From IMG/VR virus record IMGVR_UViG_3300042882_000327, positions 25,960 through 89,959 of that record: a stretch of 64,000 bases of DNA; one strand, written 5' to 3'. The stretch is from a virus. This document shows positions 1-8,779 of this stretch, piece after piece. Below the pieces are notes generated by a model that did no database searches, was not told the DNA's origin, and was given only the letters and a program-made list of their open reading frames with translations. The translations under genes and the position numbers were made by a program. Within the stretch, counting starts at the first letter, position 1. Each line of letters starts with the position of its first letter.

Positions 1-633
1 TTCACTCAATAGCAATTTAGTAGTATAAACAAGATTCAAATCTTTATAAAAACATTCTTTATCTATATAGTTCTCAACCACAGTAAGAACATCATCCAAT
101 GAAATATAATCAAAATATTTGTTATCTATTTTTATAGGTTCTTTAGTCAGAATTTTTTTGAATAGTTTACTATTATTTTCAGTATCATGGAAGCATCCAA
201 ACAACCGTAAATTATAAAAATTATCTATAGGAAACATCATACGGGATATAATATTTTTACTCATCCCATAATGATCAAAAGGAGAACACGCAAATATGCT
301 CTCCTCTTTTAAATTATTGATATGAAATCTCCTATCAAACTCCGCTCCAGATCCGAAATTAATTAATTTCCCAAATTCTTCTCTTAGTAGATATAAATTA
401 TTAAACATTACCAAATTCTGATGATATGCTTTTGCATTAAACATCATTTTGGTATCTGTATTAGAAGCGCAATTTATAATAACATCTGGTTTATGAATTT
501 TTAATAAACTTCTAACTTCGTTAAAATCTTCCAAGTCTACATCTTTTCTGGATACTGGAATAGCTTCTAAGTTTTTAGACAGAAACTTTCCAATAAATCC
601 AGAAGCCCCTAAAACAAGTATTTTATTTTCCAT
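1..633 (-). CDS. NAD-dependent sugar epimerase/reductase, extended SDR (C-terminus outside window)
   Basis: About 211 N-terminal residues are visible; the gene runs off the left edge. Seen: an N-terminal Rossmann motif GASGFIG (residues 9-15), a core around INCAS and NFGSG, and the SDR catalytic pair in HYGMSK (YxxxK). This is the RmlD/GDP-fucose-synthase-like branch that reduces or epimerises nucleotide sugars in the cytoplasm. The ATG at 631-633 overlaps the stop of the TPP-enzyme gene upstream by 11 bp, so the two are probably translationally coupled. Being last in the sugar island fits a final reductase step. The substrate is not determinable. Confidence 0.82.
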   Translation of the reverse strand, partial: MENKILVLGASGFIGKFLSKNLEAIPVSRKDVDLEDFNEVRSLLKIHKPDVIINCASNTDTKMMFNAKAYHQNLVMFNNLYLLREEFGKLINFGSGAEFDRRFHINNLKEESIFACSPFDHYGMSKNIISRMMFPIDNFYNLRLFGCFHDTENNSKLFKKILTKEPIKIDNKYFDYISLDDVLTVVENYIDKECFYKDLNLVYTTKLLLSE

Positions 634-1165
634 AATCGGAAAATTCTACTAGTATAGTATTCTTTCGATCAGTTCTAGTATATGCAAGTTTATATGATGG
701 TAGTATTTTATCGGGGGAATCTAGTTCCAAAACATCCGTATTTTGCAACATTTTTCTAAAAGATTCTGAAAAATTACCTTTGTGTTGATCTTGAGGATTA
801 ATAGGGGTTTCAGAACCGACTGCAACTCTAATAATTACCTTTGGTACATATCCCATATCAGACATAGAAACCATTTTATCCAAATGATTTACTAACTGAT
901 CTGCAGCACATAATAGAAAATTCCATCTTGGGAAGATAGATACCGGAATAAAACCATTTAAAGCCATTCCAATAGAAAACCCAACTTGGAAATTTTCTGC
1001 AATTGGGAATTCCATTTTTCTTTCGGGAGGAACAAGATTCATAGTGTCGTACAATCCAGTACCTTCATATTCTATCGCCTGTCCAATAAAAATTGTATCC
1101 GGTTGCTTGGAAAGCCATTCCATAGCAGAAGATAATTCATTTTTGTATATTAATTGATCGTTCAT
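623..1165 (-). CDS. TPP-dependent E1 beta-like subunit (transketolase pyrimidine-binding domain only)
   Basis: 180 residues resembling the Pyr-binding half of 2-oxoacid dehydrogenase E1 beta or transketolase. FIGQAIEYEGTGLYDT is followed by the GIAEN-type segment FPIAENFQVGFSIGMALNG and the conserved RWNFLLCAADQLVNHL stretch. The C-terminal transketolase domain of normal E1 beta (about 330 aa) is absent, so this is a one-domain subunit. Its start codon overlaps the stop of the alpha-like gene by one base (TAATG). The pair probably forms one heteromeric TPP enzyme acting on an activated sugar or a short keto-acid donor; that role is inferred from the neighbouring sugar genes. Confidence 0.72.
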   Translation of the reverse strand: MNDQLIYKNELSSAMEWLSKQPDTIFIGQAIEYEGTGLYDTMNLVPPERKMEFPIAENFQVGFSIGMALNGFIPVSIFPRWNFLLCAADQLVNHLDKMVSMSDMGYVPKVIIRVAVGSETPINPQDQHKGNFSESFRKMLQNTDVLELDSPDKILPSYKLAYTRTDRKNTILVEFSDYGK

Positions 1166-1794
1166 TAGAATTGTACCCTCACACCAGCCCCGGCATGGGG
1201 ATATACTTTATTACTATATTCATAATAAATCAAATTGGAAGATTCGTACCATTTTCTAGAGTAATTTTTCGGAAGATACCAAGGTACAGTTCTCCCCCAA
1301 ATCTTTTCCGTTGGAGTAGTTACAGAAAGTTTATTATTTTCAACCACAAATGTAATTGGTAATTCATGATTTACAGAATACTTATATGCTTCATGAAAAG
1401 CGCCCGTTTCAGCACTCATATCCCCTACCCAACACCAAACTCTAGATCCAGATTCTTTATTTCTTAAAATAGATTCCGCAATACCAACTGCAATAGACGG
1501 AATGCCTCCGACGATAGAAGAAGAAACAATCTTATACTCAGCAAGATTCATTACCATACTTTTTCCAGCAATAATTTTATCCAATAAAACATTTTCCGGA
1601 ACACCTTTCAATAGGCATTGGTAATGATTTCTCCAAGTACAACAAACCCAATCATTATGTATATCAATTTTTTCAAAAACTTTGAGAATTTGTTTTTCGT
1701 TTCCGTGATATAAATGGACGGGAGATCGTATTTCTTTATTATTAAATCGTCTAGCAACTTCCGTCTCAAATTTAATTAATTGTTTAACGTTCAT
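1165..1794 (-). CDS. TPP-dependent E1 alpha-like subunit
   Basis: 209 residues with the TPP pyrophosphate/Mg motif in E1 alpha form: VGDMSAETGAFHEA, then VVENNKLSV about 28 residues later (GDG-x(n)-NN type, with GDM in place of GDG). Upstream are HLYHGNEKQI and the RNHYQCLLKGV segment typical of E1 alpha. It is shorter than the usual 320-360 aa, missing mainly C-terminal sequence, matching the shortened beta gene next door. ATGA overlap with the dehydrase stop indicates coupling. Family assignment is good; the reaction is unknown. Inference: two-carbon transfer to a keto-deoxysugar. Confidence 0.72.
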   Translation of the reverse strand: MNVKQLIKFETEVARRFNNKEIRSPVHLYHGNEKQILKVFEKIDIHNDWVCCTWRNHYQCLLKGVPENVLLDKIIAGKSMVMNLAEYKIVSSSIVGGIPSIAVGIAESILRNKESGSRVWCWVGDMSAETGAFHEAYKYSVNHELPITFVVENNKLSVTTPTEKIWGRTVPWYLPKNYSRKWYESSNLIYYEYSNKVYPHAGAGVRVQF

Positions 1795-3113
1795 AGTTTA
1801 CTCATAAATTCATCGACACAAATTCCAATATACTTAATCTGTTCTGGAGTTATAACAGGACTAGTTCCATGAAATAATGTATTTGTTGTGGAGAAAGTTG
1901 CATTCGGATATTCATTTCTAGCAGTTTCCAAATCCATTAAATGCGAATATGCAGGTTGTAACATAATATTACCAGCAAAATATGGTCTAGTCTGGATCTT
2001 TTTATCTTCCAAAAAATTCACATAATCAAACCGTTTAAAAGGGGCATCCTTTTTAATTGTAAGAGGGAATGCAAACCAACTAGGATCTGATCCATTTGTC
2101 GCCCTTGGTAGATGAAAATATTCTTCATACTTTTTATATATATCAAATAAAAGATTATAATTTCTTTTGCGAAGAGTTGTAATCTCATCAAGCTTTTCAA
2201 GTTGATGTAACCCCATCGATGCTTGAAGTTCAATGGGCTTTAAGTTGTAACCAATTTCATCATAAACATATTTGTGATCAAAAGTCTCATCAGGAAGAGC
2301 AGGAATCCAATTTTTAAAACGAGATTTACAAGTTCCGCATTTAAGCGTGTTTGCCTTTGGACCAACACAATAACATCCTCTCCCCCATTCTCTAAGACTT
2401 CTTAAAATAACTTCGATTTCAGCAGATTTGGAAGCAACAAATCCTCCTTCTCCCATAGTAATATGATGAGCGGGATAAAAACTACATGATGCCATTTCTC
2501 CAAAACTTCCTAATGGTTCACCATTATATGTAGAACCTAAAGCATCGCAACAATCTTCAAGAAGAACAAGGTTATACTTCTTAACTAAATCCATTACTTG
2601 ATCCATGTTAGGAGGATTTCCCAATACATGTGCAAATGTGATTACTTTTACATCATGTTTCTTTATTAAATCTTCTGCTTTAGTCAAATCCAAATTGAGA
2701 GTATCTAATTCAATATCCAAAAATACTGGATCAAAGCCCATTTGTAATGTTGGATTTAGTGTCGTGGGAAATCCAGCAATAGGCATTAATACTTTTGTTC
2801 CTTTTGGAAATCCATAATAACTCTTGGATGCCAAAGCATTCATCATTAATAAATTTGAACTAGAACCACTATTAGTTAGAATACCATATTTTTTACCAAA
2901 AAATTTAGGGAATTTTCTCTCAAACTTTAGAGAATCTTCACCCATTACTAACCACCCAGCCAATAACGTTTTTACTGCTGCAACATATTCATTATGATCA
3001 AAATACGGACCAGCATAATTAACATAATTTTCCCCAGCTACCCAATTTCTTGAAGCGTTTTTATTCCTAATAAACGCTTCAACTTGCGACAGAATCGAAT
3101 CCAAATGTTCCAT
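1791..3113 (-). CDS. rfbH: RfbH/E1-like PLP and [2Fe-2S] dependent NDP-4-keto-6-deoxyglucose-3-dehydrase
   Basis: DegT/DnrJ/EryC1 aminotransferase fold. The usual PLP lysine is replaced by histidine in SFYPAHHITMGEGGF, the hallmark of the C3-deoxygenating E1 dehydrase rather than an aminotransferase. A cluster CYC..CGTC in the segment after WGRG matches the Fe-S cysteines of that enzyme. SGSSSNLL and EDCCDALGST are further family motifs. The family makes 3,6-dideoxyhexose intermediates on CDP-sugars. The ATG at 3113 is chosen over the TTG at 3128 because GGGG lies about 7 nt before the ATG. The likely partner reductase is not obvious in the window. Confidence 0.86.
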   Translation of the reverse strand: MEHLDSILSQVEAFIRNKNASRNWVAGENYVNYAGPYFDHNEYVAAVKTLLAGWLVMGEDSLKFERKFPKFFGKKYGILTNSGSSSNLLMMNALASKSYYGFPKGTKVLMPIAGFPTTLNPTLQMGFDPVFLDIELDTLNLDLTKAEDLIKKHDVKVITFAHVLGNPPNMDQVMDLVKKYNLVLLEDCCDALGSTYNGEPLGSFGEMASCSFYPAHHITMGEGGFVASKSAEIEVILRSLREWGRGCYCVGPKANTLKCGTCKSRFKNWIPALPDETFDHKYVYDEIGYNLKPIELQASMGLHQLEKLDEITTLRKRNYNLLFDIYKKYEEYFHLPRATNGSDPSWFAFPLTIKKDAPFKRFDYVNFLEDKKIQTRPYFAGNIMLQPAYSHLMDLETARNEYPNATFSTTNTLFHGTSPVITPEQIKYIGICVDEFMSKL

Positions 3114-3118
3114 AATAA

Positions 3119-4039
3119 TTATCCCCAATAAGCAAATGTAGTTTCTAGAAAAGAGAATTCTTTTCTTCGTTGTGGAGCATCAATTTCTAATGGATATATC
3201 CAATGTTCATTAAACATTTCTTGCCATTTTGCATATCCAACATTTTGAGTCCATCTATTTCCTTTAATTCCAAAATATAATTGTAATATTCCTCCCGTTT
3301 GAATTCCCACTTTTCCTTGTTGTTTCGCATGGTCTGCGTAAAAAGGAGATTGATGAGACACCGAAGTTAACAAAACATCATAATCATATTTGTCAATTTC
3401 TCGTTTAATATAATCCAACAACTTTTCAAAAGTATTACAACCTTGATATTGCCTATCATCTAACATAGGATGATAAGGAGAACGAATACAACCAACCAAA
3501 TCGAATGGAACTATTTTATCTTTTCTATCTCCCCAAATCAAGTCTATCTTTTCCCACTGACTCATTATGGATTCATAATGAGAAGAAATTACCAAAACTT
3601 TTTTTCCTTTCAGATATTGGGTCCAAGGATTTTCGACATATCCAACTTCTGCTTCGCCAACTAATAATCCAGGATCTAATACATGATACGTATGCCCAGA
3701 ATAAAAAATAGGTATATTTGAAAATTGCGATAGGAATTTCTGATTGCGCGAAATGTCGCCAGAAATATCAACAAATCCAAGGATATCCGAATTTTTCATC
3801 ACTTTAATTGTTTCCGGATATACATACGAATATACATAATCCATTGATCTGGGATTAATTCCAGCTTCAATTAGTGTATTCTCATTGAAGAATTGATGGA
3901 CAGGAAGAGTTCCTTTATCCATACAATCCAAAACATATCCTGCAGTATTATCTATACGAACAATAGAAAATGATTTATCTTCTTTTAGCCATGCGGCAAT
4001 AGTATCATTCAACTCAACAAAATTATTAGAAACGTACAT
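3119..4039 (-). CDS. Putative GT-D-type glycosyltransferase / surface-sugar protein
   Basis: About 306 residues from the ATG at 4039; a TTG at 4051 is the alternative. I do not recognise the family with certainty. The middle has ILGFVDISGD. The C-terminal half has VLLTSVSHQSPFYADHA and GKVGIQTGGILQLYFGIKG, a pattern seen in GT-D (DUF1792-like) transferases, where the enzyme checks a shared sugar-nucleotide site. It ends only 5 bp before the dehydrase ATG and starts one base after the GT10 stop, so it belongs to the sugar operon. A non-enzymatic role is possible. Confidence 0.5.
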   Translation of the reverse strand: MYVSNNFVELNDTIAAWLKEDKSFSIVRIDNTAGYVLDCMDKGTLPVHQFFNENTLIEAGINPRSMDYVYSYVYPETIKVMKNSDILGFVDISGDISRNQKFLSQFSNIPIFYSGHTYHVLDPGLLVGEAEVGYVENPWTQYLKGKKVLVISSHYESIMSQWEKIDLIWGDRKDKIVPFDLVGCIRSPYHPMLDDRQYQGCNTFEKLLDYIKREIDKYDYDVLLTSVSHQSPFYADHAKQQGKVGIQTGGILQLYFGIKGNRWTQNVGYAKWQEMFNEHWIYPLEIDAPQRRKEFSFLETTFAYWG

Positions 4040-4040
4040 A

Positions 4041-4889
4041 TCACTTACCAATAATGTATCTTAAAAAACTATATAGTCCATTCAAATCCGGTGTTCTGTG
4101 GAACAATGGTTGAGAAGCTATTGACGAAAACGCATTAAGACTTCTTTCATATCTAACTATCGTATCTAATATTGATTCTGTTGAATCATAATCGGCATAG
4201 TTAATATAACACCTATCATTAAAATCTAATGCTGTACTTTGAGGTCCGTAATATATTGGTATACATCCGGCAATTTTCGCTTCGAATAACTTTTCCGTTG
4301 TGTAGCCGTCAGTAATAGAATTTTCGAAACAAATATTCCATCGATAATTTTCTAAAAGTTTAACTTTACACCCTTCATATGGATTGCCAAATGCTCTTCC
4401 AAATGTATGAACTCCTTTAAACTCATTCAATTTACTAGCAACATCAAACCTATTCTGAACTGCGTTTCCTATAACAATAGCACAAAAGTTTTCTCTATCC
4501 CAAATCTCTTTCGGTTGCCATTTATGATTCATCTGATCTAATGATATTCTTGCGTGGGGAAAATTGGGTTCATTCCACCAATTAACATAGAGATACCAAT
4601 GAGGAAGTCTAAAATTTCTACCACTATAAGTATCAAAATCAAAGGAAAGAGTATAATCAGCAAAAGCGAATTCTGCTCTTTCATTTTCGCCAGTATAGAA
4701 AATCTTGACAGCTTTAGAATTTTTATGTTTAAATCGTTCTTTACCAAATGAAGAAGCAAATATAATATCCGCTTCTTTCGGAGAAGAATTAAAATTAAAT
4801 TCTTTATTAAAGCAATCTTTAAATACTAGATTAAACCAATTAGAATTTGGATCAAATCCGGGCCAAAAGTCTAAATAGCAAATATTCAT
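4041..4889 (-). CDS. GT10-family fucosyltransferase-like glycosyltransferase
   Basis: 282 residues. The C-terminal half carries the alpha-1,3-fucosyltransferase signature: FENSITDGYTTEKLFEAKIAG followed by CIPIYYGPQS and INYADY. This loop binds GDP-sugar in GT10 enzymes. The N-terminal half has FYTGENERAEFAFADYTLSF, also GT10-like (the TGEN segment). No signal or membrane segment is visible, so it acts in the cytoplasm. The ATG at 4889 abuts the preceding stop. Donor is probably GDP-fucose or a related deoxysugar; acceptor unknown (virion, DNA or host glycan). Confidence 0.85.
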   Translation of the reverse strand: MNICYLDFWPGFDPNSNWFNLVFKDCFNKEFNFNSSPKEADIIFASSFGKERFKHKNSKAVKIFYTGENERAEFAFADYTLSFDFDTYSGRNFRLPHWYLYVNWWNEPNFPHARISLDQMNHKWQPKEIWDRENFCAIVIGNAVQNRFDVASKLNEFKGVHTFGRAFGNPYEGCKVKLLENYRWNICFENSITDGYTTEKLFEAKIAGCIPIYYGPQSTALDFNDRCYINYADYDSTESILDTIVRYERSLNAFSSIASQPLFHRTPDLNGLYSFLRYIIGK

Positions 4890-5642
4890 TTAAAATCTCG
4901 CATTAGTATCATATACAAAAATATTATTTTTTTCTTCATTAACATGATATAAAGCATTCAATGCTTTGTGATCCATTTTCATATCATAAATTACAGATTT
5001 TAACAGATCATTACATTTTTGGAACATTTCTGCCATTTCTTGTTCGGCTTGTTCTTTTTTATACCCCGTTCCAGCGGGATGTTTAATTTCGAAATTATAA
5101 TCTCTAATTACATATTTTCTTCTAAGATGTGAAAATGCACAGATCAGAAGATCCCAGCCCCAACCAAGATGATTTGTTTCCATCAAACTCACTTCACTCT
5201 TCATGTCAGAAATAATATCTTTATGAACCATCCAGCATGTATTATCTGTATCAGCTACTACTCGGAGATTATTTTCAAGATCAAACATATCCGTTCTTTC
5301 CGAAATATAGTAGGTGTCATTTACATTTGGAGCATAAACTCCCCATTGATATTTTTCATATGATTTTTCTGCCGACTTTAGAATATTTTCCCAATTATCA
5401 TAAGAAGCATCTGATTGAACATGCCAAAAGAAATCATATTCCGACTCATCAAATAATTCAAGAGCTTTTCTAAATTGATCCGAAAAATAGCATTCATTGC
5501 CTATATTGATCCAATGATCGTGTTTATTATCATCATCGGAATTAATAACCGTGACATCAACCATCGACGATAGATATTCTTCTAAAAATATTGTATTTTT
5601 ATATTGCCCCTTCCACGAAAATATAAAACATTTAATTCTCAT
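4890..5642 (-). CDS. Putative glycosyltransferase-like protein of the sugar island
   Basis: About 250 residues from the ATG at 5642, which has GGAG 8 nt upstream and an ATGA overlap with the GT2 gene; the in-frame upstream start at 5654 lacks support. The sequence has an alpha/beta start (RIKCFIFSWKGQY) and FFWHVQSDASYDNW, which may stand for a degenerate nucleotide-sugar DxD region. A later segment, TNHLGWGWDLLICAF, recalls GT-A acceptor-side motifs. I cannot name the family. Position between two clear transferases supports a role in the same glycan pathway. Confidence 0.5.
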   Translation of the reverse strand: MRIKCFIFSWKGQYKNTIFLEEYLSSMVDVTVINSDDDNKHDHWINIGNECYFSDQFRKALELFDESEYDFFWHVQSDASYDNWENILKSAEKSYEKYQWGVYAPNVNDTYYISERTDMFDLENNLRVVADTDNTCWMVHKDIISDMKSEVSLMETNHLGWGWDLLICAFSHLRRKYVIRDYNFEIKHPAGTGYKKEQAEQEMAEMFQKCNDLLKSVIYDMKMDHKALNALYHVNEEKNNIFVYDTNARF

Positions 5643-6379
5643 TTTTTTCTCCAAGGAAATTCGCCTTTATATTTTTCAATCATAATTTCATTACCATTAA
5701 TAAAGAATTCTTTTTTAACCGACCTTTCGGTATTACCCGCACGATAATTTACAGTATATTGACCCGTACATTCTTGTGCTAGATTATTACTTCTTAAAAC
5801 ATGAGTCAAAAATCTATCTACTTCCGGCACTCCGGGTTCTCTTGCTTTACGATACCAAATGGGAGAAGTTTGTAGAGCTACCTCTTTGGGCAAAAAGAAG
5901 CAATTAACATCAACAAAATAATCTCGTTCATCCAGTATAGATGGATAATTCCCCAAAGATTCGCAATCATCATTGCAAACATAATTGCCTTCGGCATCAA
6001 CAATCTTCCTCAAAGAATATGCCCATCCCTTTCCGGAAATTGCTTCCATCAAAGATTCTACATGAGTTTCATCATACCAGTTATCTTCGTCTAGGAAACA
6101 AACAAAATCTCCTTTACAGAGATAAATAGATGCTCCATAAATTCTGTGACCATTAAATCTATCTTCGCCAGTTGGATATGGAAGAGGAATAACATCTACT
6201 AGCCTATTAGAAATATCAGTATCTTTTAAAATATCAGCAACTTTGTCAAGATACTTCTTTCCATCAACTACAATTAGATGTTGAATATGTTTGTAAGTTT
6301 GTTTTTGAATTGATTCAACTGCTTTTTTTAGATACTGAGTACCTGTGGTTGGTGTAATCACCGTCACTGTTTGATTCAT
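5639..6379 (-). CDS. GT2-family glycosyltransferase (GT-A fold)
   Basis: 246 residues. The N-terminal VTVITPTTGTQYLKKAVESI and QKQTYKHIQHLIVVDG are the classic GT2 start. FVCFLDEDNWYDETHVESL holds the DxD-type metal/nucleotide site (DED). The rest (SPIWYRKA, VDRFLTHVL) fits a short single-domain enzyme without membrane anchors. AGGA lies 7 nt before the ATG at 6379. First of the transferase genes in the transcription order of the island; product sugar not predictable. Confidence 0.88.
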   Translation of the reverse strand: MNQTVTVITPTTGTQYLKKAVESIQKQTYKHIQHLIVVDGKKYLDKVADILKDTDISNRLVDVIPLPYPTGEDRFNGHRIYGASIYLCKGDFVCFLDEDNWYDETHVESLMEAISGKGWAYSLRKIVDAEGNYVCNDDCESLGNYPSILDERDYFVDVNCFFLPKEVALQTSPIWYRKAREPGVPEVDRFLTHVLRSNNLAQECTGQYTVNYRAGNTERSVKKEFFINGNEIMIEKYKGEFPWRKK

Positions 6380-6387
6380 AATAAGTC

Positions 6388-6816
6388 CTATAATCTTAAA
6401 ATTCCAAAATGTTCTTTTGATCCTTCAATCGGATCAATGGTATATATAACTGTTTTTATCCCATAATCTTTTATACATCTAATACACCCATCACAAGGCA
6501 TACAAATGCCGGAGATAAAAGAGTCTTTTTTTGTGGACTCGTATTTCACTCTAGCAACATATAGAGTGGACTTTTCAAATTTATCGAAATGTATTTTTTT
6601 ATCGGCATTAAAAATAGCAGAAGTTTCAGAATGCCAATAAATAGCTTCTTCATTTCTTGAATATCTACTTTGATATGGATGGGATTTCATTTGATTCACC
6701 CCATAGGATATTATTTTATTTCTATAAACAAGTGCTGACGCAATCCAGACTTTTGGATGAGTTCCAGAAAGCGCCAGAGTTTTTAGATCATCTATCAATT
6801 TTAAATCAATCTTCAT
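6388..6816 (-). CDS. Zinc-dependent CMP/dCMP-deaminase-family protein, apparently leaderless
   Basis: About 142 residues from the ATG at 6816. HSETSAI gives the HxE zinc/proton-shuttle motif and CMPCDGCIRC gives PCxxC, so all zinc ligands of the cytidine deaminase fold are present. The substrate is uncertain, since a second, more canonical dCMP deaminase lies at 14108-14524. An upstream TTG at 6852 is in frame, but a near-perfect promoter ends just before the ATG at 6816, with predicted +1 on its A. No Shine-Dalgarno is visible, which suggests leaderless translation. Confidence 0.78.
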   Translation of the reverse strand: MKIDLKLIDDLKTLALSGTHPKVWIASALVYRNKIISYGVNQMKSHPYQSRYSRNEEAIYWHSETSAIFNADKKIHFDKFEKSTLYVARVKYESTKKDSFISGICMPCDGCIRCIKDYGIKTVIYTIDPIEGSKEHFGILRL

Positions 6817-6822
6817 AGGATC

Positions 6823-6852
6823 ATTATACCACGAAGATATACAAATTGTCAA
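6823..6852 (-). promoter_or_regulatory. Sigma70/T4-early-type promoter for the deaminase gene
   Basis: On the minus strand: TTGACA (6847-6852), 18 nt, TATAAT (6823-6828), both perfect hexamers, with GTGG directly before TATAAT as in T4 early promoters. The predicted +1 is about 6816, the first base of the deaminase ATG. It overlaps the 3' end of the oxygenase gene. Confidence 0.75.
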
Positions 6853-7403
6853 ATGTATTCGTTATATGTAGTTATTATGTACTTTGGTCCAGAAATTGGT
6901 TTTTTTCCTGTATGAATATTAGTCCACAAGGGAGGAAACATTAAAAGATTTCCCATTTCTGGTTTGATAATTATCTCATCTTCTCTACCGAAAGTAGTTT
7001 CTCCCCCAATTTCCACATTATTTAAATAAAATAAAAATGACAAATACCTTTTTGCAGATTCTTTATTCTGAACATCTACATGCAATTTAAACTCATGAAA
7101 ATCATTTGGTAAATACTTCTTGATTCTAATCTCTTCAAATGCATAAGTATTGGGAAATTGGTGTTCGTCTATACCAAAATGTTCTTTATAATCTTTTGTA
7201 TATTCCTTGCAAAGATATAGAAAATATTCGATCAAGTCTCCCCATTTCTGGGGATTTTTATTGATATTCAATTCTGTAAACTTGATGTAATCATTTATAT
7301 TTCGTTCTTCATGCTCTTCCGGAGAAGATTCGAACATATTAATAATAGTATCACACGTCTGTTGATTTAAAACATTTTTATAAAGTCTAGTGAAATCAAA
7401 CAT
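6849..7403 (-). CDS. 2-oxoglutarate/Fe(II)-dependent oxygenase, prolyl-4-hydroxylase-like
   Basis: 184 residues. KLHVDVQNK supplies the HxD iron pair, YLSFLFYLNNVEIGGETTF is the typical P4H beta strand and turn, and the C-terminal NIHTGKKPISGPKYIITTY supplies the distal His and the 2OG-binding Lys. All ligands look intact. Such dioxygenases are common in aquatic T4-likes; targets are usually unknown (protein or nucleotide hydroxylation). TAATG overlap with gp41 means it is co-translated with the helicase. Confidence 0.85.
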   Translation of the reverse strand: MFDFTRLYKNVLNQQTCDTIINMFESSPEEHEERNINDYIKFTELNINKNPQKWGDLIEYFLYLCKEYTKDYKEHFGIDEHQFPNTYAFEEIRIKKYLPNDFHEFKLHVDVQNKESAKRYLSFLFYLNNVEIGGETTFGREDEIIIKPEMGNLLMFPPLWTNIHTGKKPISGPKYIITTYNEYI

Positions 7404-8779
7404 TATATTTTAAATCCTTCAAATTTATCTTTCATACTTTTGTGTTGAGGCATTTGTGGCATTTGTCCGGAATCAGTAATTCCTACTTGAGCAGAATTTT
7501 CAACGTCATATAATCTCATCTTTGCTCTATCAATGCCTACAACAAATCGCTTATTAATATTCTTGTCCGCATATCTACTTTTAATTTGCTTAATCATAAT
7601 CTGTCCCAGAGAATCTAATTCTTCAGTAGATATGAGAGCAACAATCCAGTCTGCCGTCATACTTGTACCATGAGATTCTGAAACATCTTCCATATTAGGA
7701 TCAGAGCTTGATCCGCCCCCACGATTAAATTGAGAAGAACTTAAAATTGGAACTTTAAATTCGACTGCAAGTCCTCGTAACTCTTCGGCAATTGCTTTAA
7801 CATAAGAATACATATTAACCGAAGAACTTAGTTTTAATCGAGAAGAAGAACAGATGTTCATATAGTCTACAACGATTATATCCGGAATAAAATTCTTTTT
7901 TAAATTTAATTCATTCAACAAGTTTCTAAAATGAATAACTCCAGCAGACGAAGTTGGGTATTGTTTGATAATCAGCTTTCCAACGGTATTAGATCTGATC
8001 TTGCCTATCTTCCTATCAAACAATTCTTTTGGCATACTCATCAACTCGTCCATAGAAACATTCATTAGATTAGCATCGATTCTTTTACCAATTTCTTCTT
8101 CGGACATTTCTAATGTGATATACAAAACATTCTTGCCTATCTGTAGGTAGTGAGAGGCAAAATGACACTTAGTCAACGTCTTACCAACATTTGTTCCAGA
8201 AATTAAAAGATTAAGTGTTCCTTTGGGAAGTCCACCATTAGTAATTTTATTAAAGTATTCCAAATCAAACGGAATTCTTTCTTCTTTACGATGATAGTAT
8301 TCATATCTAGAATCAAAGTCTTCAATGAAGTCATGCCCAACGCTTTGATCAAAAGATACTGCCAAAGCATCAGACAAAATCTTAGGAATGGAACCTTTAT
8401 CTAGAGTTTTATTCTTTCCGTCCAATATAGAAATTGACTCCAAAACTCCGTTGTAGATTGCCTGATCTTGGCAGAATTTTTCGGTCTTATCGACTAACCA
8501 TTCTTGTTTACATAATTCATCTTTAGTAGATTGTATCTCATTCAGAACTTCGATACTTTGTGTATATTCTTCTTCAGATAAATTGTTTTCATTCAACTGA
8601 ATGATTAAAGACTCGTAGGTAGGATTTGTATTATATTCTCCCACAAAGTCTTTAATCTGCTCATAAATTGTCTTTTCAGTTCTATCAGAGAAATATTCGG
8701 ATTTAATAAAAGGCAAAACCTTTCTAGTATAATCCTCATCATATATTAAATGCTTTAAAATAGCATGTTCAATTCTCAT
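7403..8779 (-). CDS. gp41: gp41 replicative DNA helicase (DnaB-like)
   Basis: 458 residues from the ATG at 8779, preceded by AGGAGG; a TTG one codon upstream is less likely. The helicase core starts near residue 175. Walker A is ISGTNVGKT (about 190-199), Walker B is IIVVDYMNI, and RecA-like motif 3 is SSSQFNRGG. The N-terminal domain is the T4 gp41 type. It is hexameric, unwinds lagging-strand template and works with primase (not in the window). No intein is present here, unlike many environmental gp41 genes. TGATG junction with the preceding small gene. Confidence 0.95.
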   Translation of the reverse strand: MRIEHAILKHLIYDEDYTRKVLPFIKSEYFSDRTEKTIYEQIKDFVGEYNTNPTYESLIIQLNENNLSEEEYTQSIEVLNEIQSTKDELCKQEWLVDKTEKFCQDQAIYNGVLESISILDGKNKTLDKGSIPKILSDALAVSFDQSVGHDFIEDFDSRYEYYHRKEERIPFDLEYFNKITNGGLPKGTLNLLISGTNVGKTLTKCHFASHYLQIGKNVLYITLEMSEEEIGKRIDANLMNVSMDELMSMPKELFDRKIGKIRSNTVGKLIIKQYPTSSAGVIHFRNLLNELNLKKNFIPDIIVVDYMNICSSSRLKLSSSVNMYSYVKAIAEELRGLAVEFKVPILSSSQFNRGGGSSSDPNMEDVSESHGTSMTADWIVALISTEELDSLGQIMIKQIKSRYADKNINKRFVVGIDRAKMRLYDVENSAQVGITDSGQMPQMPQHKSMKDKFEGFKI

